Positions 35,149 through 44,327 of a DNA stretch of 64,000 nt are shown one piece after another. Position 1 is the first letter of the stretch. Every line of letters starts with the position of its first letter. Under the pieces are notes generated by a model, which saw only the letters and a list, made by a program, of their open reading frames with translations, did not search any database and was not told where the DNA came from. The stretch is from assembly GCA_930367215.1 (NCBI GenBank), contig OV884057.1:197707621-197771620 (forward strand), written 5' to 3'. Position numbers and translations under genes: made by a program. This stretch comes from Pollenia angustigena (Eukaryota > Arthropoda > Insecta > Diptera > Polleniidae).

Positions 35149-36409
35149 ACTAGCTGCAGCGTTACCGTTGTGATACTTAAGTATCAATTTGACCCTTTTT
35201 CGACGGTCTTGATACCCTTTTTGACCCTTGTTTTGATTTACCCTTTTTTGTATCATTTTTAACTATTTTGTGCCACTTTTTGACCCTCACTAACTCACAT
35301 TTTGTTTAAAACTAAACTTTGTAACATACTTATAGTAGAAACTAACAATGCTATGCTTTCTTCTCACAATTTGTTTAAAGCGGAGATGGAGGAATGTACT
35401 TCAAGTGAATAATTAATAACAAAATATAGCACGCACATTCCTAAAAAGTAGTTAGTATTCGTAAAAAGTTTGTGTTAAAAACATTTTTAACGACTTCTAA
35501 ATTAGATTTTCTATAGAAAAGTACAAATTAAAGTACAATTTATCTAATAGCAAAAGTAACTCATATTCATACATACGTATTAGTTATTTTATATATATTT
35601 TTTTTATTAATTGAATAAATTATTTTCTTGTCAACAAAAAATGTGTAATTTTATTTAAAAATGCGATTTAGTGTTCGTTTCTTAAAAATGTTTTGCTCTC
35701 CAAAAGTGTAGCATGATTTATTCTAAAATATTCACCCTTTCTAATTGCATTGGGCATTGAACTATTGCCGCGTATAAATCGACAGTGTTGAAAGTGCCCT
35801 GTAAATTAAGTAACTTCGGTTTATATATGGGGCTACTTTTAGAACGGTGACGATTGCCTCAAAAAACAACAAAGCTTCTCAAAAATTTAAAAATTCAAAG
35901 TTTGCAACTTTTAGCGAAAATTTTTTATATTTTAAACAAGCGATAAAATTGGTTAAAAGTCCCTAACCCTAAAAGGAATGAAAAAAGTTCGGTAAAAATG
36001 GCCAATTCAGCGATAATTCTCAAAAATTTGGTAGCAGCGGTATGATAGCAAAGACTTATTTTTATTAAAAATCGTAAAAGCTTTAAGGAATTAGAAAACT
36101 TACAGGAAAAAATCGCTTATATCGCGAATATGGCTTAAATTCGGGAACAATTGCAAAATTGGAAACAAACCATAAAATTTATTTGAAATCGAAACTGGGA
36201 ATTATTTCCTTCCGAACCCAACTGAAACAAATATTTTTTGTTCGTATATAAAAAACTTGGTCTTATTATTTTCTTTAAAATGGGAAATACTACCTTTAAA
36301 AAACTTGACCCTTTTTTAATTGAAATACCCTTTTTTTGAACTCTTTTTCTGGAAAATCCCCTTTTTGTGACCCTTTTCGAAAATTTCCAACGGTAACCCT
36401 GACTAGCTG
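35149..36409. mobile_element. Non-autonomous hAT (1245 bp), duplication ACTAGCTG
   Basis: The element is 35157-36401. Left CAGCGTTACCGTTG and right (inward) CAGGGTTACCGTTG differ at one base. ACTAGCTG is perfect on both sides (35149-35156 and 36402-36409). Removing it rejoins the palindrome arm: GGCGAGTAC.AGCTGTCACGT then matches the left arm near 34.69 kb. TTTGACCCTTTTT repeats fill both sub-terminal zones. No transposase. Confidence 0.92.
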
Positions 36410-36570
36410 TCACGTTAGGAAATTTGTTTCCAATTTACAGAAAAAGTGTGTGTGTAAAATTTCTATGAGAAAGTTCCAGCTTTGAACTGTCAAATAAACT
36501 CTTGAATAAAAACGGAGACAGACAAACATTTTTACACTAAAAAAACAATTAAAATTGCAAAATAAAATGA

Positions 36571-36852
36571 TTAATATTTTGTTATTGGCGCATTTTTTAA
36601 TTGTTTAATTATTTTGCTTTTAACATTTTTATAAAATATTCGAATGTTTTCAAAGCTCGTTTCCAAACAACAAATATTAAAGTCGCAATTTACATTGGTA
36701 TAGCCGACGGTTGTATTAACGCCGCCATCAACGATATGTATTACTGGCGTTCTCAACGTCTGCAATGTAACATCGGTTTCGGGTGCAATGTTATGACATT
36801 TATAACGTAACGACGTAATCTCTTTTGATTGTTTTCGATGGTGGCATGTCAT
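36571..36852 (-). CDS. Hypothetical 93-codon frame in right palindrome arm
   Basis: The minus frame reads SKEITSLRYKCHNI, DVTLQTLRTPVIHIVDGG, NTTVGYTNVNCDFN and ETSFENIRIFYKNV. It is the intact partner of the broken frame at 34205. Differences between arms are mixed rather than clearly synonymous. The first codons of the frame lie in the Foldback insert that begins at 36840, so the original start is lost and this is probably a remnant of a longer gene. Function unknown. Confidence 0.35.
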   Translation of the reverse strand: MTCHHRKQSKEITSLRYKCHNIAPETDVTLQTLRTPVIHIVDGGVNTTVGYTNVNCDFNICCLETSFENIRIFYKNVKSKIIKQLKNAPITKY

Positions 36853-37926
36853 AACGTCCAGTTTCGTAGTGTCTATGGACTTTATGACACTTTTGAAAGT
36901 GTCATAGTGTCCATGGACATTATGACACTTTTGAAAGTGTCATTGTCCATCAAAGAAATGTCCTAGCGTCCGCGGACGTTATGACTCTTTGCAAAGTGTC
37001 ATAATGTCCACAACTTAACTTATAATGAAAAATATTAAAATGTGTAAAATTTGATTTGAAATATCAAAATAAGTAAGTATAATGCCAAAAATTCTTACAA
37101 TCAAGAATGTAAACGAATTTGGGATCATAGCCGGCCTTCGGCCGGGCGCAAGGATTTTCTTCTCTATGGTATAACAAATACCGGCTTTGCTAACTAAAGC
37201 TTCTCTGCACAGCCGGCCTTTGGCCGGGCGCAAGGATTTTCTCCTCTATGGTATAACAAACACCGGCTTCGCTAAGTAAAGCTTCTAAAATCTGCCTTGT
37301 TTCCGAACGAAAGCCGACAATGCAGAGAAGCTTTAGTTAGCGAAGCCGGTGTTTGTTATACCATAGAGGAGAAAATCCTTGCGCCCGGCCGAAGGCCGGC
37401 TGTGCAGAGAAGCTTAAGTTAGCGAAGCCGGTGTTTGTTATATCATAGAGGAGAAAATCCTCGCGCCCGGCCAAAGGCCGGCTGTGCACAGAATCTTTAG
37501 TTAGCGACGCCGGTATTTGTTATAGCATTGAGGAGAAAATCCTTGCGCCCAAAAGTGTTTTCGTTATATATTTAATATATACACCCAGAAAAAAACCGCA
37601 AAACAATTTTTAAACATTTTTTTACCATATTATGTTTCATTTAACCAAATCATTGTCACCGACAACCATATTATGGTTAAATTAGTTTCTTTAAAAATAG
37701 CTTTGTTGGTTGGGACCATAATGAAACATGTTTTTCTCTGCGTGTATTTTTGTATTTAACTTCTTTAGTTATTATGGACCTAATGACACCTTTGAAAGTG
37801 TCATAATGTCCATTTGCAAAGTGTCATAGTGTCCATGGACGTTATGACACTTTTGAAAGTGTCATAATGTCCATGGACACTTTCAAAAGTGTCATAACGT
37901 CCATGGACACTATGACACTATGACAG
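36840..37926. mobile_element. Second Foldback-like copy, right end truncated
   Basis: Begins GGTGGCATGTCATAACGTCC like the copy at 19741. It carries the same iterated GTGTCATAACGTCCATGGAC arms, the same central GCGCAAGGATTTTCT units (at least two in one orientation and three in the other) and the same TA-flanked MITE (37582-37744), all in reverse order, so it lies in the opposite orientation. The right end stops at ..CTATGACACTATGACAG without the terminal GGTGGCATG, so the arm is deleted and no duplication is recoverable. It cuts the palindrome element at 36840. Confidence 0.85.
37582..37744. mobile_element. 163-bp TA-flanked MITE inside Foldback copy 2
   Basis: CACCCAGAAAAAAA.. to ..TTTTTCTCTGCGTG with TA on both sides. 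It is the inverted counterpart of 19955-20118 at the same internal position of the host element, hence inherited and not newly inserted. Confidence 0.7.
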
Positions 37927-39582
37927 TTTTAATTTTAACTAAAAACGTTTTTCTAAAGAAGTGCTACTTGGACATTTTCGTTCACTGAATATAGAGAGCA
38001 GCTGTCAATATTCTTAATTTACATTGTTTACATTTCAACAATGAGATTCAAGTTAGTTGACATTCAGATATCGTTGAAGTAAAATCTTGCATCGCAAACT
38101 TTTTGAATTACTCAAAATTTTCAATTAACAAGATTTTGTTTGTCTTGCTTTTAACTTCGTGTTTTGCTATTTCAACCATATGCACATTATTGTGTGTTTT
38201 CGGACACCATTGCTCTAAATATATTTTACTTTTTTCTGTACGCAGTGGTGTTCCTATGCGTTAGAGAAATTTTTTTAAATAATTCATTGTATGGAGACAA
38301 AAATGCATTTTAGTCAAATTTGTATGTGCAAAATTTGTTCATTGTAAAGAAAAATTCACTGTATGGAAGTTCATTATAAGGAGATCAAAATAACTTTAAC
38401 TGAAAGAAGAAAGCTTTGTTTTTGAAATCAATTTAGGAGAACGTCATGTAAAGCAGTTCACAATAGTGTAGTTTGACTGTATTTGCAATATACTAGACCA
38501 AGATAGGTAAAAAACTACAAAATTTGAACTTTTAAAGTCGGATATTTCATAAACTATAAGAGATAAAGTATGCATTTCAGCACCTAAGGCACCCCTAATA
38601 TGTCTCTGCGCCCCAAACCCTACACTTAAACTCAAATACAAGTCCATAATTAGCACCAGGAATTTTATTTCAATCGGACTAACTGTTTACAAACTTCAGA
38701 ATTATTAAATTTTTCTTTCAAAATCTTTCCCTGTGGGTCGGTTACGATATATCAGAATAACAAAAACATGACTTGCGATTGCCTTATATTTTTGACATTA
38801 TTAACAATAACGATGAAATTTTGTTGATTAGAACACATAGATAGGCACATACAATTTAATTTCAATAATAATTTTGTTTTTTTTTTCTAAATGTTGCTTA
38901 CGATCATTTCGCAAAAATGGGGCGATATTATTGTTTAATTTTACACTAATTTTCTTAGTTGTCGTTTCTAGGTTTTAGCATAACGAATAAGATATCTTCA
39001 GCAAATCCTTTTTATACCTACACTACAATAGTAAAGAGGGTCTTATTAACAAATGCCATACAATTCTACTGAAGACATCTAAAATAGTCTTTTAGCTCAG
39101 AAATACATTTAGTGCACTTAAAATATTATGTACTAGTTAAATTTACACGAAAAACCATTTTAAACAACTTAAAATTCATTAAAAAACGGATCATTTACAT
39201 TTAATTTAAAAAAAATGATTTTAACATTAGCAGGGAAACCATAAATATACAATTTCATGTTTTTCCTTGTGCGACCAACGAAGGCAGAAACAATATATTT
39301 ATCCGTTTTAGAGCTTTTAATGAATTTCGGCATCGATTTGTTAGTGCATATTTTACCGTTTGCAGAATTTTTTTTTTTTGCATAATTTAGTTAAAAGAGC
39401 TTTTTTGCAGCATTTTGAGGTTTATAGCGCATATTTTGCCTTTTTGAGGCATATTTTGACACATTTTTTACATGTCTCAATAGCTTTCGCAGCAAATAAA
39501 ATTTTTTTTTTTGAAAATCTTTTACTTCAGTTTTGACGTCTGCATTTTATTTTTACTCTTAAACTGTGAGACAAAGCAGGTT
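37927..39582. other. AT-rich DNA with a repeat fragment
   Basis: No gene. From about 39325 the phrase TCGGCATCGATTTGTTAGTG followed by GCATATTTT-rich text repeats what is seen at 1-60 and 29.09 kb. The remainder is unassigned. Confidence 0.4.
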
Positions 39583-39808
39583 GTCATATGGGACGCCGTG
39601 CAATCAAGCCATAGGAAATAAAGCTATATGACCTTATTTCTCAATGAATTGAGAAATAACGCCATATTGTAACCATAACAATTACACTGTTATGGCGTTA
39701 TTTCCACTTTGGTTGCGAAACGATTATGGTGTTATTGCACTTGGGTGGTAGTAATAAAGCCATATGGCTTTATTTCCTATGGCTTTATTGCACGGCGCCG
39801 TCATATGG
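39583..39808. mobile_element. 208-bp MITE, 9-bp duplication GTCATATGG
   Basis: The element is 39592-39799, with left GACGCCGTGCAATCAAGCC and right (inward) GGCGCCGTGCAATAAAGCC. GTCATATGG occurs perfectly on both sides (39583-39591 and 39800-39808). GCCATA(T/G)..AAATAA phrases are repeated internally. The 9-bp duplication suggests a Mutator-like mobiliser, as for the Foldback elements here, but the TIR is unrelated. Confidence 0.85.
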
Positions 39809-40412
39809 ATATATGCTATGCGATTTGTATCTAGACCAATCTTTTAGTATTACGATCGACTCAGAATCACTCTTTAAAGTGATCTAACAAAGTCCATCCG
39901 TCCGTCTGGCTAGTTGTCTGCCCATGTTAGGCTTGTTCGCAAAGTACAAGTTCCAGTTTTGTAGATAATTCGATCAAATATGGAGGTAGTCTATGCAAAT
40001 GGTGAGAATCGGTCTATAATTTCACATTCAAATTAGACTTTTTGTGTCCGCAAATTATCTAATTATGATAGAATTTATTTAAATTAAATTAGTCCCAAAA
40101 ATATTTTACTGCAAATTAAACTATTTTCGAATCGGTTCACATTTGCTCAAAGCTCCCATCCTTAAAAAGCTTTAACTTCCTTTTAAATATATACATTTGT
40201 TACCAATTAAGCTACCGTAACTTTAATCCCCTTAGGACAAAAACCCAGATGGATGTTAATATCTAAATAATATTCCGCGCAAACATCTCTTATACGAATT
40301 TTAACCTAATATGGGCTTAAGCGATAAAATTAATAGGTTTTTTGTTTTAAATTTTGTTTTTAATTGTTGAATATAGTGTCTTCAAATAAGCAATTTTTAA
40401 TTTTTAGGGCAT
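39809..40412. repeat. Right arm of the long inverted repeat
   Basis: Inverted partner of 32605-33110. It carries an additional internal block, CCATCCGTCCGTCTGGC.. to ..GTGTCCGCAAATTATC, that is absent from the left arm. It stops abruptly at GGGCATAC (40412-40416), where a different repeat begins. Confidence 0.7.
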
Positions 40413-40416
40413 ACTA

Positions 40417-41396
40417 GCTGACCCGGTCCGCGTTGCTGGCCCTAAGCAAACATAAGTGTTGTATAGCCAGACGATTTAAATTGAGCTTTAAACGAAATTT
40501 AAGGCCTATAAAAAATTCCTTCCGTAAAAACCTAATTTGGACCATGGCGATGATTTTAAAGAAAAAAATCGTCCAAATCGGTCAAGGCGTTCTCAAGTTA
40601 TGCGCTTAATAGAAAAAGTGGGCGTAAAAGTAGGCGTGTTAAATTTGTCTTTCGATGAAAACTTAAAATGAATTAATACGAACATTTGAAAGAAAAATTT
40701 GTCAAATCGATGGAGCCGTTTTCTGATTTTAGGTAATTCGAAAAAAGTGGGCGGGGCAAAATTTTCTTTTCGTATAAATCTAAGTTGGACCATGGCGATC
40801 ATTTTAAAGAAAAAATCGTCCAAATTATTTAGAAGTCATTGGTGGTGCAATATGAAAATTGGATTTTGCCACGCCCCTCCGCCCGCAGACCGAAAATCAA
40901 AAATCAGACTTCACAGTGTCCCTGCATATAAAACTGTAGCGAACCAAATTTTATTACAATAGCATAATTGTTTACGGTTTTAGGCGTACGAAAATATTTT
41001 CCGAGAGTATGGGGCCTATATTAAATTATGGCCTGATCTTAACGAAATTTAATACATAATTTGATTTCTAGTCATAATAAACGAATTTGTGCCAAATATT
41101 ATATCAATCCGTGGATAATACCACCATTTATGTTAGTTTTTGTAACAAAATTATAAATTTTTTCAACATTTAAACTCATAACTTTCATCCTACAAAACCG
41201 ATATAGCGGGATTTCAACACAAACTACTTAGGATAACTTGAAGCAATTGGACACAAACATTGTGCTTTTCTTTTGAGCTTCGAATACGGACATGGCTAAA
41301 TCGACTTACTCAAGGAAAAATAATAACATATTTACTTTATGGGTTCTGATACCTATAGTAAAAATTTTCACACGCAATGACAAACTTAGTACACCC
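40417..41396 (+). repeat. Interspersed repeat opening CTAGCTGACCCGG
   Basis: Starts CTAGCTGACCCGGTCCGCG, a phrase that heads many arthropod repeats. It contains two related ~250-bp sub-units, each with TTGGACCATGGCGAT.ATTTT AAAGAAAAA (about 40536 and 40788). It ends in the shared tail CAATGACAAACTTAGTACACCC (41374-41396), which continues at 41955 after the hAT insertion. No coding frame; the type (Helitron, SINE-like or other) is not determined. Confidence 0.5.
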
Positions 41397-41954
41397 AAGA
41401 GTTGTCAATTATTCGCCTTTCAACTTTGTTCGAGTAATTGAAATAATTGATTTTGTTCGTTCGATCAAACGATTAAATCTAAAAAATGATTCGATCAATC
41501 GATAAGAATAAAGAAATAAAAAATTATTTTTACAAAAAAAGTATGTATTTTAAATAAAATATATCCGTCCATTCATCTACCACAATTATGGAAAATCTTC
41601 CATTTTATTCATTATTTTTTCTCAAATCCGCAATGACTTCTTCTGTTTTTGATGCGTACAACTTTTCATCTGAACTCCATATCGTTGTATTACTTATAGA
41701 AGTCATAAAACCCCTAATTCTTTAATAATCTGATACCACTTTAGATTTTCGAAAAGCGTTTGCAGACCTTCTATCTTTAGCCATAATAATTAATTTATTT
41801 TTAAATAAAAAAAATTTTTCGATTAAACAACATTTATTAATCGATTTATTCGTTATTCAAAAATCGCTACATTAAAATTATTCGAACAAGAGTTCGTTTT
41901 TGTTTGATCGATTAATCAAATTATTCTTAATCGGTTGACAACTCTTGTACACCC
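41389..41954. mobile_element. hAT MITE (550 bp), duplication GTACACCC
   Basis: The element is 41397-41946. Left AAGAGTTGTCAATTATTCG and right (inward) AAGAGTTGTCAACCGATT are TIRs. GTACACCC is perfect on both sides (41389-41396 and 41947-41954). It is the same family as 52955-54191 but in the opposite orientation. Removing it restores the tail of the host repeat (..CTTAGTACACCC + TTATTCACC..). Confidence 0.9.
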
Positions 41955-42198
41955 TTATTCACCTGTAGTGGTGGGTGAGGGTATACGAAATGTGTACAAA
42001 AAAAAAAAAGAAACAAATATCCTTTTTAAGTTCTACAAACGTAAATTAATTTTATCAGCATAATCAAAAGGTATCAGAATGAAATCGACTACGCATATTT
42101 CATACATGGGCATTTCCCCAGAATGGTCTACCAGGATGAAACAATTAAATGTTGATAATCATTGCCTTTTATTGTTTATTGTTATAAAAACTCTCAGC
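41955..42198. repeat. Palindromic tail of the host repeat, then unassigned DNA
   Basis: TTATTCACCTGTAGTGGTGGGTGAGGGTATA is the 3' palindrome of the dispersed repeat interrupted at 41397. Following DNA shows no feature. Confidence 0.5.
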
Positions 42199-42316
42199 CA
42201 ATCCCACGATGTCACACGTTAACGTTCGCATAGAAAATTACATTTAAAACAAAAACAATTAATAAAATTATTATTTTCTATGCGAACGTTAACGTGTGAC
42301 ATCGTGGGACTGGCTG
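42192..42316. mobile_element. Short hairpin element
   Basis: CAGCCAATCCCACGATGTCA.. and its reverse complement, with an occasional mismatch, surround a loop based on TTACATTTAAAACAAAAACAA. That loop text is also at 14.75 kb, but the outer arms of the two hairpins are unrelated. No clear target duplication. Confidence 0.6.
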
Positions 42317-42841
42317 TCTATGTTTTTATAAAAGAATAGTTTCATCGCATATCTCAGCTGTTGTACTTGAGGAAATTGGAATGAAAACTGGAAAATTTTA
42401 TATTTTCTTATATTTTCTACTTCTAAAGTTTTTTTTATATACCTATTGCAGATGCAAAAAATATGTTATGTTTGCACCCTTTCTTTACAATCTCTCCATT
42501 ACAATCAATTGTGAAAGGTGTATTAAGTTTTTTTGTTAAGGAAATTTTAAGATATTTATGGGAAAGTGCATGGTGATAATAATAAAAAAACATATGGAAA
42601 AATTGTACGTTCGCGCCCGGTACTTAAGCCAATTAAATAATAACCAACACAGATATTTTATTGTGTAAATACCGGATAGAGACCTACATTAATACACTTT
42701 TAAAATAAATTAATCACTTTTGAATATTCCGTTCCATTTTACAGATTTTATACATTTCACTACTGTCAGCCAAAGTTGACTTCTATTTTGCGAACGTTCG
42801 TGAGACCATGTTTATAACTATCAAACTCGATGAAATCCATA

Positions 42842-43403
42842 TTTTCCACCAGTGTTCGAAAATAAACAGTACATTATTTAGCGTTCGGCTCACACACCGA
42901 AGAACGATATCTATTTTTTTAGTGTTTGTGTAAACATACACAAACCTTAATACCGTTCGTAACTATTTTCAAGAAAGAACCGCACATTATATAATGTTCG
43001 GTTCTTCGTTAAAAAACAGAACAATTGTAGTGATACTGTAGAAAAACATTATATTTTAATGTTCTATAATGTTTTTTTTTTTCGTGTGTGTATTTTGTTT
43101 TTGTAAAAAATGTTTGGTTTTTTTTTTATCATCAAAAAGCGCCGAACATTAACGAGCCGAACCGAACACATTGAAGTTCGTGGATTTTCAAAAAAAACCG
43201 AACGGAATTTAATGTTCTCATCATTTGTTGAGTATGATGAAAACAGCATTATTTTTGTGTTCGAAAGATGACAAACAGGGAAACGTTATTTTTTTTAATG
43301 AATTTCTACACAAACACTATTAGCGTTTGTGTTTTCCACAAATCTACCGAACCGAACATTAAAGAACGATATTTAGTGTTTATTTTCGGACACTGTTTTG
43401 CAC
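42842..43403. mobile_element. hAT MITE (546 bp), duplication TTTTCCAC/TTTTGCAC
   Basis: The element is 42850-43395. Left CAGTGTTCGAAAATAAAC and right (inward) CAGTGTCCGAAAATAAAC differ at one base. The flanking octamers match at 7 of 8. The interior carries many copies of CCGAACATT/AATGTTCGG, forming a chain of short inverted repeats. Only short chance frames are present. Confidence 0.85.
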
Positions 43404-44120
43404 TTTACATAGAGCTACCCAAATGCTATCGAATCGCAAAAAAATGCTAGTAAAAGTTTTGTTTTCTATTTTATTTGTACATCTAAAGCGTACGAATGTA
43501 CGTTCGTAGCGCCAGGAAATGCCCATATTCCAAGTTCTAATTTTATTTTTTTTTTTTTGCATTTTTATCCCACATCTCATAGATCTAGGGAGAAATCAAA
43601 ATATTGAACCTGTTTCACTATGACTTCTTACATTATAAGTTAAAAAAAATTCAATAGTGTCTGCTTCCTAAGCGGTAAATATTTTTTTAAGATCTTCACT
43701 GGGGTTCGTTTTTAATGTTATCAATCCGTTATGCGCCCCATACACTTTTCAATTCAATTGTCAAATGAGTCTTTCAGCTGAATTGATGCTTGGCCACACA
43801 CTTCATCAACTGACTTGAAAGACTTCAAATTTGTTTTAAAATTTAATGATATAAAATACAATTTTTAAAATCCTTTACTACAAACATTAATTTTGACAGC
43901 TAATCAATAGACTCGAGCACACACAGTACAGTCGAATTGAAAGACTTAGTAGTCAACTTGAACAAATCAAAACCTTTTGATTTTTCTTCAACCAACTCGA
44001 AAACCGTCAAACTAATCAATCGTCAAAGCCTTACACGCTTTGATCTGGAGAACAACCGACTCGGTTGACAACTGAATGGAATCGTGTATGGGCTGCTTTA
44101 GAGAAGAAAAAAGAAGAATT
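43404..44120. other. Unique-looking DNA downstream of the candidate exon
   Basis: No repeat partner seen in the window. If the exon at 44.1-44.3 kb is real, this would be its intron or 3' flank. Confidence 0.35.
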
Positions 44121-44327
44121 TTAATGTTCACCAACCTGTGTAAATAATTTATTGTATCCACTTTGATATGATGTATAACCGAGGCCAAATCGAGATTCTC
44201 GATGGCCACCCGATACCGAGGGAACATCTGAAGATGATGCACGTTGCACCATGGGCCGATCAGCCCGATAATCTTCTTCGAATGAAGATATTTTGCTGAT
44301 ATTAACGCGAACAGTTTTGAAAGAAAT
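44121..44327 (-). CDS. Candidate host exon (partial), product unknown
   Basis: The minus frame is open from 44327 to a stop at 44121-44123. It reads FEEDYRADRPMVQRASSSDV, then PSVSGGHRESRFGLGYTSYQ and SGYNKLFTQ. Ser/Gly/Tyr-rich, varied codons and a local rise in GC contrast with the surrounding AT-rich DNA. A possible splice donor, CAG|GTTGGT, lies at 44136/44135, after which only VGEH and a stop follow, so the exon probably ends there. AG dinucleotides near 44305 could be the acceptor. Alternatively translation starts at the ATG at 44252-44250, with the CA-rich DNA up to ~44.6 kb as 5' leader. A competing 108-codon frame on the same strand is less protein-like. Not identified. Confidence 0.4.
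   Translation of the reverse strand: MSFKTVRVNISKISSFEEDYRADRPMVQRASSSDVPSVSGGHRESRFGLGYTSYQSGYNKLFTQVGEH

Larger units (their letters stand above)
34175..36852. mobile_element. Giant palindromic element with coding-like arms
   Basis: The left arm (about 34175-34937) and right arm (34990-36852, minus the hAT insert at 35157-36401) are inverted copies. Around the centre 34899-34937 and 34990-35028 are perfect 39-bp reverse complements. Further out, CTCGCC AAAA / GTTACAGACACA and the CAAAAGAGATTACGTCG block match. Each outer arm carries a short coding-like segment (see 34205-34370 and 36571-36852). The outer right end is cut by the Foldback element at 36840, so no terminal duplication can be checked. 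It might be a Foldback-type transposon that captured a gene piece. Confidence 0.7.
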
